From Eucommia ulmoides (lineage: Eukaryota > Streptophyta > Magnoliopsida > Garryales > Eucommiaceae), in the NCBI GenBank assembly GCA_016647705.1, contig CM028330.1, positions 34,299,534 to 34,363,533 of the forward strand: a stretch of 64,000 bases of DNA. The letters are read 5' to 3'. The notes below the pieces were generated by a model. The model searched no databases, was not told where the DNA came from, and saw nothing but the letters and a program-made list of their open reading frames with translations. Made by a program: the position numbers and the translations under genes. Positions 1 to 10,717 of this stretch are shown here, piece by piece; the first letter of the stretch is position 1; every line of letters starts with the position of its first letter.

Positions 1-865
1 GTTTGGAAATTGATCTTAGAAATTGTTTCTGATTTTTTAAGAAAATATTTTTACAAACAATTTCTTGAATCTGATTACATGCTTCAATTTGCTACCCATA
101 TTCTTGTTAAAATCAGATTTTTATATCTCACATATTTCTATCACTAGTTGGGATATTAATCGAGTTATTATTTATCTGGGGTGGTAGAAGTTTCGAGTGA
201 GATTTTCTTCTTATCAATTTTTGTATTGGTTGTGACGGATTAAATACCATTGGGGGTGTTTAATCAAGGGTAGCTGGGTTTCAGTCTCTTCCTGTAAAGA
301 GATTGAGGTAGTAATTCTTCCTAGATAGAATTGCTTTGTGAGTGATTTGTAAAGATTCCATCATTACTTGGGAAAATGATAGTTGGAGTGTTTTGTGAGG
401 TTTTGATTCTTGAGCCGTAGTATTAAAAAGAATTAGGTTAATCTTTAACCTGTTAAAAGATAGGTTATTCTTGAGCCTATAAAAAGTAGAGGTTATTCTT
501 GAACCTTGGAAAAGGAAATTGTAAAGGTTGATTCTGAGCCTGTAAAAGAATCGGTATGTGGGTTTGGTTCCTACCTTTAAAGGGATCTTGAGAATTAGTG
601 GGTGCGAATCTCCGTGGGGCTCAGAGGACTGGACTAGCCAAGAGTAGCTTGATGAACTAGGATATATCTTGGTATACTGCATTATTAATTTGTTTATTTT
701 TGTTGTTTGGGTGTGCACTTAAATTGATAATATTATTCCGCTGTGTTATAAAGATAATAATTAATTTAGGCTTAAAATTAATTATTTGATTTATCAAGTG
801 TTATTCTGATATATTTTTTAATTACCCAATTCACCCCCTCTCTTGGGTATTCTATTGGGCCAACA
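1..865 (+). mobile_element. 3' part of a solo LTR, SIRE/Maximus-like Ty1/copia family
   Basis: Ends in CTCTTGGGTATT...GGGCCAACA, the LTR end typical of plant SIRE-type Copia elements. The same body, with its repeated 'gagcctgtaaaagaat' phrases, recurs in LTRs at 18646-21758 and 22881-27104. No primer-binding site follows 865, and transposase-like sequence starts at once, so this is a solo LTR rather than a complete element. The 5 bases after it are GATAG, so its target duplication is predicted to lie off the left edge. Confidence 0.75.
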
Positions 866-1905
866 GATAGTATTTGGTTTAATCAACATAACAAGTCCCT
901 CCGATATCATCAATTTTGTTTGCGGCACCTTTGCAGCAATTTCAACAAAATTGCTAAAAATCAGTATCTCAAAGATCTTGTTTGGAATTCGTGTGCTACA
1001 ACACAAATTCGAAAATACGATGCTACAATGGAAGAGATCAAAACAATTGATCTTCGGCTGCATAAATGGTTGAACGATATTCCAACTTACAAATAGACTA
1101 GGGCACACAACAATGGTAAACGTTGGGGAGTCATGACAACCAATTACGCATAGGTATTTAACAACTATTTGAAGGGTGCAAGATATGTTCTAATAACTGC
1201 ATCCGTCAAGACTACCTTCTACAGGATGGTTAAATACTTTGATATTGGTTGACAACAAGCTCTAAATGACTCAGCTGATGGTTACGTATATGCTAAACAC
1301 GTCGTTGAAAAAATACAAAAATCTCAAGCCAAGTCTAAAACATATGAGATTCAAATATTTAATCGATGATTTAGTATTTATTATTATTTTTTTCACGTTA
1401 TATATAATTGTTGCGACACATATTGTAATAAAATATGATTTTTTTTCTAGAGAGAATATGATCTACCACGTGAAAACTAGAAAGACTCTCATTGAGGGCT
1501 TGATTCCTCATCACACTGAGGGATAACGCTGATTGCACATGTGGCAAGTATAAAATTTGACGATATCCGTGCTCCCATATGCTTGCAGTCACCGAGTATA
1601 GTGGAGTTAATGCATTCCGCTATATTATAGCTGAGTACACAATGACAAATCAATTGATGGCATAGGAGCCATCGTTTCGGCCGATTATTCATGAGGACTA
1701 CTGGTCAGAGACCAATTTTTCGAACCTGATTCCAGACCATAACAGACTTCGAGTTGTGCATCGTGGTCGATCAAATTCCACTCGCATTTCAAATGAGATG
1801 GATCAGTCACGAAGAACAATGACAAATCATTGCGGTTTATGTTCCCAGACTGGACATGATAGGCGAAAGTGTCTATTCAAACCCCGCCATACACCCAATT
1901 GATCT
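866..1905 (+). pseudogene. Mutator-like (MULE) transposase, C-terminal half, decayed
   Basis: From about 895 one frame reads FCLRHLCSNFNK, then a stretch typical of plant MULE transposases (MEEIKTID, KWLNDIP, RWGVMTTNYA, FNNYLKGARYVL). It is followed by a SWIM zinc motif (CTCGKYK...YPCSHMLAV, about 1527-1590) and a C-terminal CCHC knuckle (CGLCSQTGHDRRKC, about 1834-1875), ending near 1903. Stops interrupt the frame after DIPTYK, after TTNYA, in the FDIG line, inside the SWIM motif and before the knuckle, so no active enzyme is made. The DDE catalytic core would lie upstream, beyond the LTR at 1-865. A MULE transposase cuts and pastes elements by recognising terminal inverted repeats. Confidence 0.85.
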
Positions 1906-2091
1906 TGTCGGTTCATTGTAATGAATGTTTATGCTACTTTATTTCTTTGTTATATCAACTTTTATGTATTATAAATTCCATGCACTTGTCGCACATATTT
2001 TTTTATAATGAATCTTATATTTTGTTTATTAATATGATTAAATTTTAATTTCGTACTAACAAATTTACCATAAGTGTTGCGGAAAAAAATT

Positions 2092-4482
2092 TCAGCTGTG
2101 CATCCTGAGCTCGCAGGTACTTCAGTTCTATACCTGCAAGGGGAGCACAGGTCCGAACTAGTTTGGGTAGCACAGGTAAATATTTAGGCTATTGCATTAA
2201 TTTTTTTATTTTAGTTTTTTAAAATTTTAATGTTATTCATTGTGTCTTATTAAATATTTCAGGATATTAGTACTTTTGACTGTGCTGGACATGATGTAGG
2301 GGAATGGAGAGAAAATGTCCCCCCTTGAGTTATACAGTTAATAGAATCAATCGGTATGTACAGCCCATTCAATTTGTGGCTGAAGCGGTTAGATAGGGCC
2401 CTCATAACCGCGTTGGTAGAGAGATAGTATCCAGAGACGCACACTTTCCATCTACCTGTCGGGGAGATGACCGTCACACTACAGGACGTGACCGTCTTGT
2501 TGGGGTTACCCGTGCATAGGTTGCTAGTTATCGCCTCTGATGACTCGCGATTGGAACCCGCCTGGCAGAGTCTTTGCGTCGAGCTCCTCGGAGTGGAATT
2601 GCCAATGGAGAAGATTAGGAATAGGTGTTTGATGCTCAAATAGTTATGGGATACCTTTGCTCAAGTTCTTGATGAGACCGACAAAGAGGTTATGCATTGC
2701 TACGCACATGCATATTGCTTGATTATGGTTGGTTAGATGTTGCTGCCTGATAAATCGCACAACAAAGTCAAACTAGCCTACCTCCCACTGCTTCATGACT
2801 TGACACCTTCCGTCAAGTATAGCTGGGGCAGTGCGACCCTAGCGGTCCTCTACCGCAAGCTATGTAAGGTGATGAAGCCCAACACGAAATACATAGCCGG
2901 CTGCCTATTTTTGTTGGAGTGTTGGGCTTGGGAGCGATTGCCGAGGCTTCGGCCTGAAGTTGTCCCTTTCCCTGAGTATAATATATCATTCGGAAAGTTG
3001 GATTTCGGCAATGACTTGAAGTTCCCAACTACTCCGAGGGGTTCTTGGTAAGTAATTAGTATTTTCTTTTTAATTTCATTTGTCATCTAATGGATATTTA
3101 TTTATGGATATTAAACTTATGGTTTATATTTTTGGTGTATAGGTGGACCCTTGAATTCAATTTGGAAAATTTACCAATGCATATTTTGGTGGTGTGTCAC
3201 GATCAATTAGATCTCTTGAAGAATGACGAGGGTAGTTATTTATTTACATCGATTTTTTTTTTTTTTTTATTTGTTTGTTTATATTTTATTTTACAGGTCA
3301 TTTGGATGCCATAAACCCTACCGACTTTGCCTCTATATACTAGAGATGGAGAAGATATTTGGATGGCAAAGTTACCCTTAATTTGCTATGAGATCGTCGA
3401 GTACACGCATCCCTTGCGCGTGCTACGACAGTTTGGTTATCGCCAAGGGGTTCCTCAGCCTGTAATTATGGACAAGAACTTGCACAAAATTACTCGGAGT
3501 GGATACTTCGATGTGAACTGGGCTAACCATCACCACGCACATATAGTTGCGTGGAATAATCGACGAGCGCCAGATGTTGGAAACTTCGAGCGAGGGATAG
3601 GGGTTGACCAAGAATACATGGATTGGTATTGGCAAATCACACGAAAATTTTTGGTCAACTCGGCGTACCAACCTCAGTTTGGGTATCTACCAGCAGGAGG
3701 AGAACTGGTGTTAGAGGTATGATCACATTGAGTGTACCATCTATTTAGTTATATGAGTTTGATTATGTTGTTATTATTCATGTATTAACTTAACGATTAT
3801 ATGTGTTTCGTAGGATATGGAGGTATCGAACCTGATACGCATGAGTCACCTAATTCTGCGGTTGCGTACTGCGGAATCAGGTATCGATTTGTTTCATGCC
3901 GTCTACGATGTCACCACCGGGGGGATGCACCATGGGGTACCATGCCATGTGGCAGCTGACATTCTTCCATCTCCTCAGGCTGCTCCTCAGCCATGAACTT
4001 CTGACGCATACCTTCCAGGTAGTGTGGGTGATGCCGGACCTTCTACATCGTATGGCATGGGCGCTTATGCCGGATCATCTAGTACGTACGACATGGGCGC
4101 ACATGCTAGATCATCTAGTACGTACGACATGGGTGACGATGTTGGGCCATCCGACGTGTACCAGATGCATAACCCTTATTCGCATTAAGCATCGCAGCTA
4201 AGTACAGACCCGTCATCGTCATTCGTCACTCTGGAGATGGACGAAATTATTTCAACTTCAGGCGTCATTCCTCCGGTGGCATTTGTCGAACCCACAAGAT
4301 TGCAAAGATAAGTGTCACCAGTATCGTGGTTTGAGGACGACGTCGATGCCATTCCGGCGAGTATGCAACAAGCGTTCATGAACTTTGGACAAGTTACACA
4401 AGTTCATGAAGAGGCTGAGGAACCTCCTATTGCACAACAACGAGGGCGGAAGAATGTCCGTCGTAAGGGTTGCGGTACATAG
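2092..4482 (+). pseudogene. Plant mobile domain (PMD, MAIN/MAIL1-like; 'PP7 long-form homolog') gene, decayed
   Basis: Five exon-like blocks can be joined with GT-AG introns: about 2092-2175, 2263-3047, 3143-3230, 3297-3716 and 3814-4482. They read HPELAGTSVLYLQGEHRS, then FHLPVGEMTVTLQDVTVLLG, AYLPLLHDL, RQFGYRQGVPQP and a basic tail RGRKNVRRKGCGT before the stop. This is the order seen in transposon-type PMD proteins, often annotated as serine/threonine phosphatase 7 long-form homologs although the PMD is not a phosphatase. At least seven in-frame stops are present; most look like CGA to TGA or TGG to TAG. A short tandem peptide repeat (SSSTYDMG, twice) lies at about 4077-4132. It follows the transposase in the same orientation, consistent with one MULE carrying both. 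Host relatives act in gene and transposon silencing; no function is claimed for this copy. Confidence 0.85.
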
Positions 4483-4603
4483 TTAGTTATGTAGTTGATA
4501 GTTTAGCTATATGAATGTAAATACATTTTTTTTGTAAATATATAGTTATATAGAAATTTATGTAGTTAGTAAATACATTTTTTTGTAACGTTTAGAGATT
4601 TAG

Positions 4604-4868
4604 AAAGTTGTTGATCTACCGTATATATTGCTTCGCAAATAGATACAGAATTTGAATGGGAGATCGAGCAATGTGTCTAACATTTCGGAAATATTCTTAA
4701 AAAGACAAACAAAGTAAAAAGTGGTTGAATATATATATATATACTCAATCACTTTATATTCTACATGCTTTTTAAGAATCTTTCTGGAATATTTGACACA
4801 TTGCTCCATCTCTCATTCAAATTCTGTATATATTTCTTAAGCAATATACACAGTAGATAAACAGCTTT
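4604..4868. repeat. Long imperfect hairpin (foldback), about 265 bp
   Basis: Left arm 4604-about 4730 and right arm about 4737-4868 are reverse complements at roughly 80-85% by eye, with an AT-dinucleotide centre. Shared blocks include ACAGAATTTGAATG and GAGCAATGTGTC. It sits about 120 bp after the PMD stop and before the convergent minus-strand gene. No clear target duplication is seen. It could be a foldback MITE or a small-RNA-producing hairpin in the 3' region of the PMD gene. Confidence 0.75.
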
Positions 4869-5433
4869 TTATGGAAATACCTATCGATGTACATTATTAT
4901 ACACGCTTGTTGTACTTTTTATTCCATCTTCGGGAGTTGTATATACATATTTATTCATTATGATTTTGAAAGATTATTTTCTGAAGGCAGACATGATACA
5001 AAAATTAAAGGCGAAACAACTCCTAACAATATAACACTAATAGTGTATTGTTAGTATTCGATTAACCAAGTTGAGAGAATTTGAAATCATAATTAGTATA
5101 ATTGTCAATATAAAGGGTCGGATTATACTCCTTGATATAGTATAATAGTAATGGATATTTGGTTTTAGTATACAATTCTCCAAGGAGAGAAACAGTGTAA
5201 TAGTCCTGGAAAATCGGGTCGTTACAGAAAGAGTATAATATTAAAGGTGAAACAATTTAAAATAATCATAAACATCATATTAAAAAAAAACATTACATAA
5301 ATTAGAAACATGTTTGACGGTGTTTGTTACAAAACTCATAACAAAAACAATACATAAGAAATACAGTATATAATATCACGAAAATAGTGACAATAAAAAC
5401 ACTTGAAAAGAAAATACCAGAGCCAAAAATTAT
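4869..5433. other. AT-rich stretch, no gene seen
   Basis: Region between the hairpin and the end of the minus-strand gene. It is AT-rich with no open frame or recognisable element. It presumably contains the 3' untranslated sequence of the two convergent transposon genes. Confidence 0.5.
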
Positions 5434-6660
5434 TTATTCTTCATTGGACATGTACTCCTCAGACAAATATCCATTGTTATTTATCACGTTATGGTATTCG
5501 TTTGGAGAGAGTGTCATGTTGCTTGCGACAGCCATTTCATTAGCTAGTTGTAGTAGATAATATTTATTTCTACGCAATAACATTCGATTATTCTCTAGGC
5601 GAATTCGGGTAATAACATCTTCAATCTCGGTTGTGTCATCAATTATACATCGTCTAGGCATCTGAAGACTTCGACGATACGGAACTGGTGCATTAAGATT
5701 TCTCAAACAAAATACAAGGTTGTTAGACTCATTCACCCTGTATTCCCATTCTTGGCGTAGACCGACGCGATACTCTATCGGGTTGGTCTCTTGATCACTC
5801 TAGTAATCATCATAATATGGTTTTAAAACCCAACATCTTTGATGATCCCATGGTCCAGGCCAACCCCAAACACCATATGAGTTCTCCTCACTTAAAAAAC
5901 CAAATGAGGTTTCTTCACTTGAATTAATATGTGAAGAGATCACAAAAATTATAGGCTGAACAGTTTCTTTACAAATATTATACTACAAATTACGAGTTTA
6001 CAAAAAAAATAGTTTTTTTAAAACATAATTAATGAAAAATGATGTTTTATAACTTATGTACACGAGCCTTAACTAAAAAAAAGTTAACCCAATACCACCT
6101 ATCTATTGAAAGAGAAAAATTCAGTTGTTTGGTAGAAGTAGCGTTATTATAATTTAACGTAAAAATGATACATTAGATTTCAAAGAAAATACATAATTAA
6201 ACTGCAATTCACCAACGCGAAAACATTAAACATTATTCTCATCATCAGACATTTTAATATCTGACTGATATTGAGGATTCTTTGCACATCTCATGTAAGT
6301 ACGCGCTTCGGCGAACAAACCTTGTTCGAGATGCTCACATACCGTTGTTTCAAGCTCATGTCGAAAAGTTCAAATTTGCATTCGGTTATTTTCTTTGCGG
6401 TAGCGATGCAACGCCATTTGAAGATTATGCGGCGTGTCTATTGGTATTGTTCTGGCCAATTGACACACTAATAGAATATTATATTGCCTGCATCCGTTCA
6501 CCATAACCTCTGATTGGTTGACAAAATTAGTGTATCCCTCCCGCATCCTTGCAACTGACCGTGAAGAGTAATGAACTATTGGATCTAAAGAGTATGAGAA
6601 TTCATCTTCCAAAAGCCAGTGACGTCCCATTGAACGATACAAATCTCTCACCGTGTACAT
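5434..6660 (-). pseudogene. Unrecognised two-exon gene, minus strand, two in-frame stops
   Basis: Exon A 6660-6232 starts MYTVRDLYRSMGRHWLLEDE, has one in-frame TGA after KENNRMQI, and continues through FRHELETTV to MSDDENN. A GT-AG intron (6231-5956, 276 bp, phase 0 on both sides) leads to exon B 5955-5434, which reads PIIFVISSHINSSEE, SYGVWGWPGPWD, one in-frame TAG, then EYRVGLRQEWEYRVNESNN and ends YLSEEYMSNEE. The joined product would be about 315 residues, with no signal peptide or membrane segment, several acidic patches and a basic central part. I recognise no domain. It converges on the PMD gene and, with it, probably belongs to the same MULE. A non-coding first exon and TATA box appear to lie at 8321-8509. 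Confidence 0.55.
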
Positions 6661-8320
6661 TTTTCAATCTTTTTCATTTTATTTGTTTTTAAATTAGTCA
6701 ATAATTTAATTTTTCCAAACACATTAAAAAATAAACTAATTAAGTAACTAACATTTTTTTAAAAAAATAATCTATTACAATTTCTATTTCATTTTTTATT
6801 TTTTCACATGTGTAATTTATCAATTTTGAAGGGCCAAAGTGCATTTTTTAAAATTAAACAACTAAATTAAAATTTTAAACTAATTAACTAAAAAATAATT
6901 TTTTTTTAAAACAATATATTATAATTTATATTTTTCTCACACATGTATAATTTACTCAAATTTTGAGGGCCCAAAGTGCATAATTTTCAATTAAACAACT
7001 AAATTAACAAATTAAACTAACTAAGAAATTAAACAACTAAATTAACAAATTAAATTAACCAATTAATTAACAAATTAAATAAGTAAATTAACTAACAAAC
7101 AGATTAACTAAATAATTAAAAAAGTAAAAAATATAGTAATATTTCAACAATTTTTTTTAAATAATACATTAATTTTACATTTTCCTATACATGTGAAAAG
7201 GGACAAAGTGTAATTTTTAATTTAACAACTAAATTTAAATTCAAAAATGAAACTAACTAACAATTTATTTTTAAACAATAGGTTGGAAAATTTATATTTT
7301 TCTAATTGTCAAACTTTCAGGGGCCAAAATTTATATTTTTAATTAAATAGCTAAATTAAAAAAACTAAACTAACTAACTAATAATTTTTTAAAATAATAT
7401 ATTAATTTATATTTTCTTACACATGTGAAAAGAGTCAAAGTGTAATTTTTAATCTAACAACTAAATTAACAAATTAAACAAATATATTTTAAATTAAATA
7501 ACTAAATTCAAAAATGAAACAAAGTAACAATTCATTTTAAAACAATAGGTTGAAAAATTTATATTTTTCTAATTGTCAAACTTTCAGGGGCCAAAGTGTA
7601 TATTTTTAATTAAATAGCTAAATTAAAAAACTAAACTAACTAACTAACATTTTTTTTAAATAATATATTAATTTATATTTTTCTACACATGTGAAAAGGG
7701 CCAAAGTGTAATTTTTAATTTAACAACTAAATTCACAAATTAAACAAATATATTTTAAATTAAATAATTAAATTAAAAAATAAAACTAACTAACAGTTTA
7801 TCTTAAAACAATAGGTTGAAAATTTTATATTTTTCTAATTGCCAAACTATCAGGGGCCAAAGTGTATATTTTAATTAAATAGCCAAATTAAAAAGTTAAA
7901 CTAACTAACTAACATTTTTTTTAAATAATATATTGATTTATATTTTCCTACACATGTGAAAGGGGCCAAAATATAATTTTTAATTTAATAACTAAATTAA
8001 CAAATTAAACTAATCAACTAACTAACAAATTAAACAACTAAACCAACAAATTAAATTAACAAAACAAACAAACTAACTAATAAGTTAAATAAATAACAAA
8101 TTAAAATTAAACTATGCTCTAATGTTTTAAAAAAACAAAATTAACAACTAAACTAATTAACTAACTAACTAATTATTTTTTTAAACAGTATATTATAATG
8201 TGTAAAAAACAAGTAATCAATCAAACTAACAAACATGTAAATTAATCAAACTAACAAATAACAAGTAAAAAAAATACTAATTAAACTAATAAATAAATTT
8301 AAAAAAAAAAAAAAACTTAC
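6661..8320 (-). other. Putative first intron of the minus-strand gene, very AT-rich
   Basis: On the minus strand a consensus donor (CAAAT|GTAAGT) at 8320 faces a pyrimidine-poor acceptor near 6665, just before the ATG at 6660. The 1.65 kb between is almost entirely A/T with runs of AACTAA/TTAACAA and no coding potential. It contains the tandem array annotated separately. Confidence 0.45.
6800..8010. repeat. Tandem array, unit about 265 bp, AT-rich
   Basis: The phrase CACATGTGAAAAGGGCCAAAG recurs with variation near 6806, 6943, 7185, 7421, 7684 and 7949; the last three are spaced 263 and 265 bp. A second phrase (AACAATAGGTTG) recurs near 7275, 7541 and 7806 at the same spacing. Earlier copies are shorter or more diverged. 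Each unit also has an internal half-repeat (GGGGCCAAAGTGTA). Confidence 0.8.
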
Positions 8321-8509
8321 ATTTGTAGGAGGAGGGACGAGTTGTGAAATTGTGAATTTGTTAAATTTTGATAAAGAAAATCGGCCAAATAAATGATGAA
8401 CACTCTGATTAAAATGAAGAAAAATTTTAAATGAGGAAGAAAATGAGGAAGAGCGGAGCAACTTGGATAGATAATGAGTAAGATTGGAATGTTATAGGGT
8501 ATAAATATA
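8321..8509 (-). promoter_or_regulatory. Candidate promoter (TATA box) and non-coding first exon of the minus-strand gene
   Basis: On the minus strand TATATTTATA (8509-8500) is followed by about 150 bp of pyrimidine-rich leader ending at a consensus splice donor (GTAAGT at 8320). Spacing fits transcription starting near 8475. This is inferred from sequence only. Confidence 0.4.
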
Positions 8510-8559
8510 CAGCTAATGGTCAAAAGCAGTTGTATTTTGCAGTTGCAAAATGCTGCTTT

Positions 8560-8713
8560 TATTAAAACCTACAAAAATGTTGCCTGCCTACAAAAGGCAG
8601 GCAGCCTTTAGCCTGTCAAACGTGTACCGTTTGACCGGCCAAACGAAATGGCACATCGCTGTTTGTGAAACGGGGATATGCCGTTACAGGACCGTTTAAT
8701 TTTTTATTTTTTT
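8560..8713. other. Upstream region with short inverted repeats
   Basis: Contains TGCCTGCCTACAAAAGGCAGGCA (a near-perfect inverted repeat at about 8582-8604) and GTTTGACCGGCCAAAC (about 8630-8645), directly upstream of the palindrome array and behind the candidate promoter. Confidence 0.5.
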
Positions 8714-8951
8714 TTATCCCAGCGTTAACAACGCCGGGATCAAAATAATTAAAAAAGATTATTTTATTTTTTTATCCCTGTGTTGACAACGCCGGGATCA
8801 AAAAAATTTAAAAAATATATATATATTTTTTATCCGGGCATTCTGAACGCCAGGATCATTAAAATTAAAAAAAAAAAATCCCAAATGATCCGCTCGTTCA
8901 GAAGGCCAGGATCTAGTCCCGACGTTACCAATGCCGAGATGCTTGCATCTC
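8714..8951. repeat. Array of five GC-rich palindromes in AT-rich DNA
   Basis: Five diverged copies of a palindrome near ATCCCGGCGTT-nnn-AACGCCGGGAT lie at about 8716, 8774, 8832, 8887 and 8915, with early spacing of 58 bp and poly-A/T between them. A further perfect palindrome GAGATGCTTGCATCTC ends the array (8936-8951). Confidence 0.75.
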
Positions 8952-8989
8952 GTAAATAAGTCCAAATATTGATTTTTCAGTAATTTTTT

Positions 8990-9174
8990 TTAAATATTAT
9001 TTATTAGGTAAAGAACTAGTATATTTTTTATTTTTTATTTTCTTTTATTTTGATTACTTTTTATTTTATTAAAGAGATAGAAACCAAATAATTTGACACT
9101 AAAAATATATTATTAGTGGTATTTTTTAATTGCCGTTAGAATAATTACTGCTAAAGACTGTTTTTCTTGTAGTG
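8990..9174. mobile_element. Terminal part of a CACTA (En/Spm) transposon
   Basis: The sequence ends TTTTTCTTGTAGTG at 9174, the reverse complement of CACTACAAGAAAAA, the diagnostic CACTA terminus. Just inside are CACTA-like subterminal units (ACTGCTAAAGAC, TTAGTGGTATT). The matching end is not found in the window, so this is an orphan or truncated end; the inner boundary is approximate. Confidence 0.8.
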
Positions 9175-9610
9175 TACCAAATGTATTTAGTCTCTTTCTA
9201 TTTAATCACATTCAATAGCCAAATATTCTACTCAACATTCAAGGTCTACAACGATGAAGATATAACTTCTAGAATAATATCAATAAATACCTTTTTGTTA
9301 ATACTTGAGATTGAAATGTTTTACAAACATAAGTCTTAAATGTAATATTACAAGAATGACTATAGCGCTGACATCTAACAATAAGTCTCATTGTGGTTGT
9401 TCTAATATCTCATTTTAATAGTTTGAGACTTACCACTCTCAAAAGAGAAAACAATAAAACAAGTTAGCCTAAATTGTTGAATAACAGTTTTCAACAATTA
9501 AATTAACTAGGGACAATTTAGAATATCAAGTCACCAAATGTCTTTGGTATCCACATTTTAAGCATATTAAAGAGGTAAGACTTCTACTTAATATTTAAGG
9601 TATACAACAA
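9175..9610. repeat. Ancient tandem duplication of host DNA, about 350-bp unit
   Basis: ACCAAATGTATTTAGT...CTACTCAACATTCAAGGTCTACAAC (9176-9252) resembles ACCAAATGTCTTTGGT...CTACTTAATATTTAAGGTATACAAC (9532-9608). The second copy is cut at 9610 by the Gypsy element; its continuation at 18324-18420 resembles 9258-9360. Confidence 0.5.
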
Positions 9611-10262
9611 TGATAAGACACGACACTCTAAGTTTCGAGATATGAGGATATCTCCTAGCATTCACTTTCTCTTAGTTTAGGTTCCTACAAAACAATGCAC
9701 TGCGGCTACGCCTACTGGCGGCATTGCACCTCCGATGTAAGAATCAGTCAAGGGTTTCTCTGCAGAATTTGGCAAAGTGATGGCTAAGAAAAAATGTAAG
9801 TACATGGTTAGCTCATCATTCTGGTATTTATAAGCGGGAAAAGACTTGTTTGACACGACTTCCCTAATTCTCGACTTATCATCATTAAGGTGGCAATAAT
9901 CTCGGTCTATTGCCATTAAGGTGGAGAGAAATATGGGAATGTGGATCGTGGGGGCCATTACTCAAGAGAGGTAATTGTTCATTCCTTATATAGGTGCACG
10001 CAATTCTAACTACTCTCGATAAAAGTAGTGTCAACTCTCTCGCTCAGGGACGTAGCCCTGACTAAGATATGGAAAGGGAGTTAGGTTGAGTTAGCCCCCT
10101 AGTCAGTTTTGGGGTAGAGTATTTCTTGATGTGATGTCGCTTGGCTAGAGTGTTTCTTGAGGTGACGTCGCTTGGCCAAGAGCCTACTGTAGCTTCTCGT
10201 ACCTGTCATGTGCTTAAGGACACGTGGCTTTGTTTTGGGCCTCGTCGAATTTTCCCTTATCA
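9611..10262 (-). repeat. 3' LTR of the Gypsy element
   Basis: Matches 17659-18318 along its whole length, with shared phrases such as CATCATTAAGGTGGC and ACACGTGGC. The similarity seems to run about 45 bp further inward (10263-10305), so the inner edge may be longer than annotated. Confidence 0.8.
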
Positions 10263-10398
10263 AATAATATTGATATAATTAAAGAATAATATCAAAATAT
10301 TATTGTTGTTTTTCAACCAATAGTCACTTCTGCCTCGTTGTTTGTCGCTTTAAAGCCAAACCTTTGCCCGTACTCCAGGATAACACCCTTGGGGGTGT

Positions 10399-10717
10399 GC
10401 CCGACCCCCAAAATGCTCTGGTTTGATAATCCATCAAAGTGAGTCATCTAAGCGTTGGTAGCATGTTGGTCGAAATCTGGGATAGTTTATTCCATATTCG
10501 GTGTTTTTTTTCTAGGAAAGTGAATTCCGATATGAAGTCTTTTTAATGTGCCTAACCCCTAAAACACTCCAGTTTGATGATCCATCAACGTGAGTCGTCC
10601 AAGCACTGGTAGCATGTTGATCGAAATCTGGGACAGTTTATTCCATATTCTATGTTTCTCTTTTGGGAAAGAGAATTCTGACGTGAAGTGTTTCTAATGC
10701 CCACCCCTTGATAGCCA
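10399..10717. repeat. Direct tandem duplication, about 160-bp unit
   Basis: 10399-10557 and 10558-10717 share CCAGTTTGATGATCCATCA, AGCATGTTGRTCGAAATCTG and GTTTATTCCATATTC. It lies beside the 3' LTR, where integrase coding would be expected. Confidence 0.8.

Noticed and set aside
6800-8010. CRISPR-like array
   Set aside because: Units are 265 bp, AT-rich and diverged with no constant short repeat and unique spacers; the DNA is plant nuclear.
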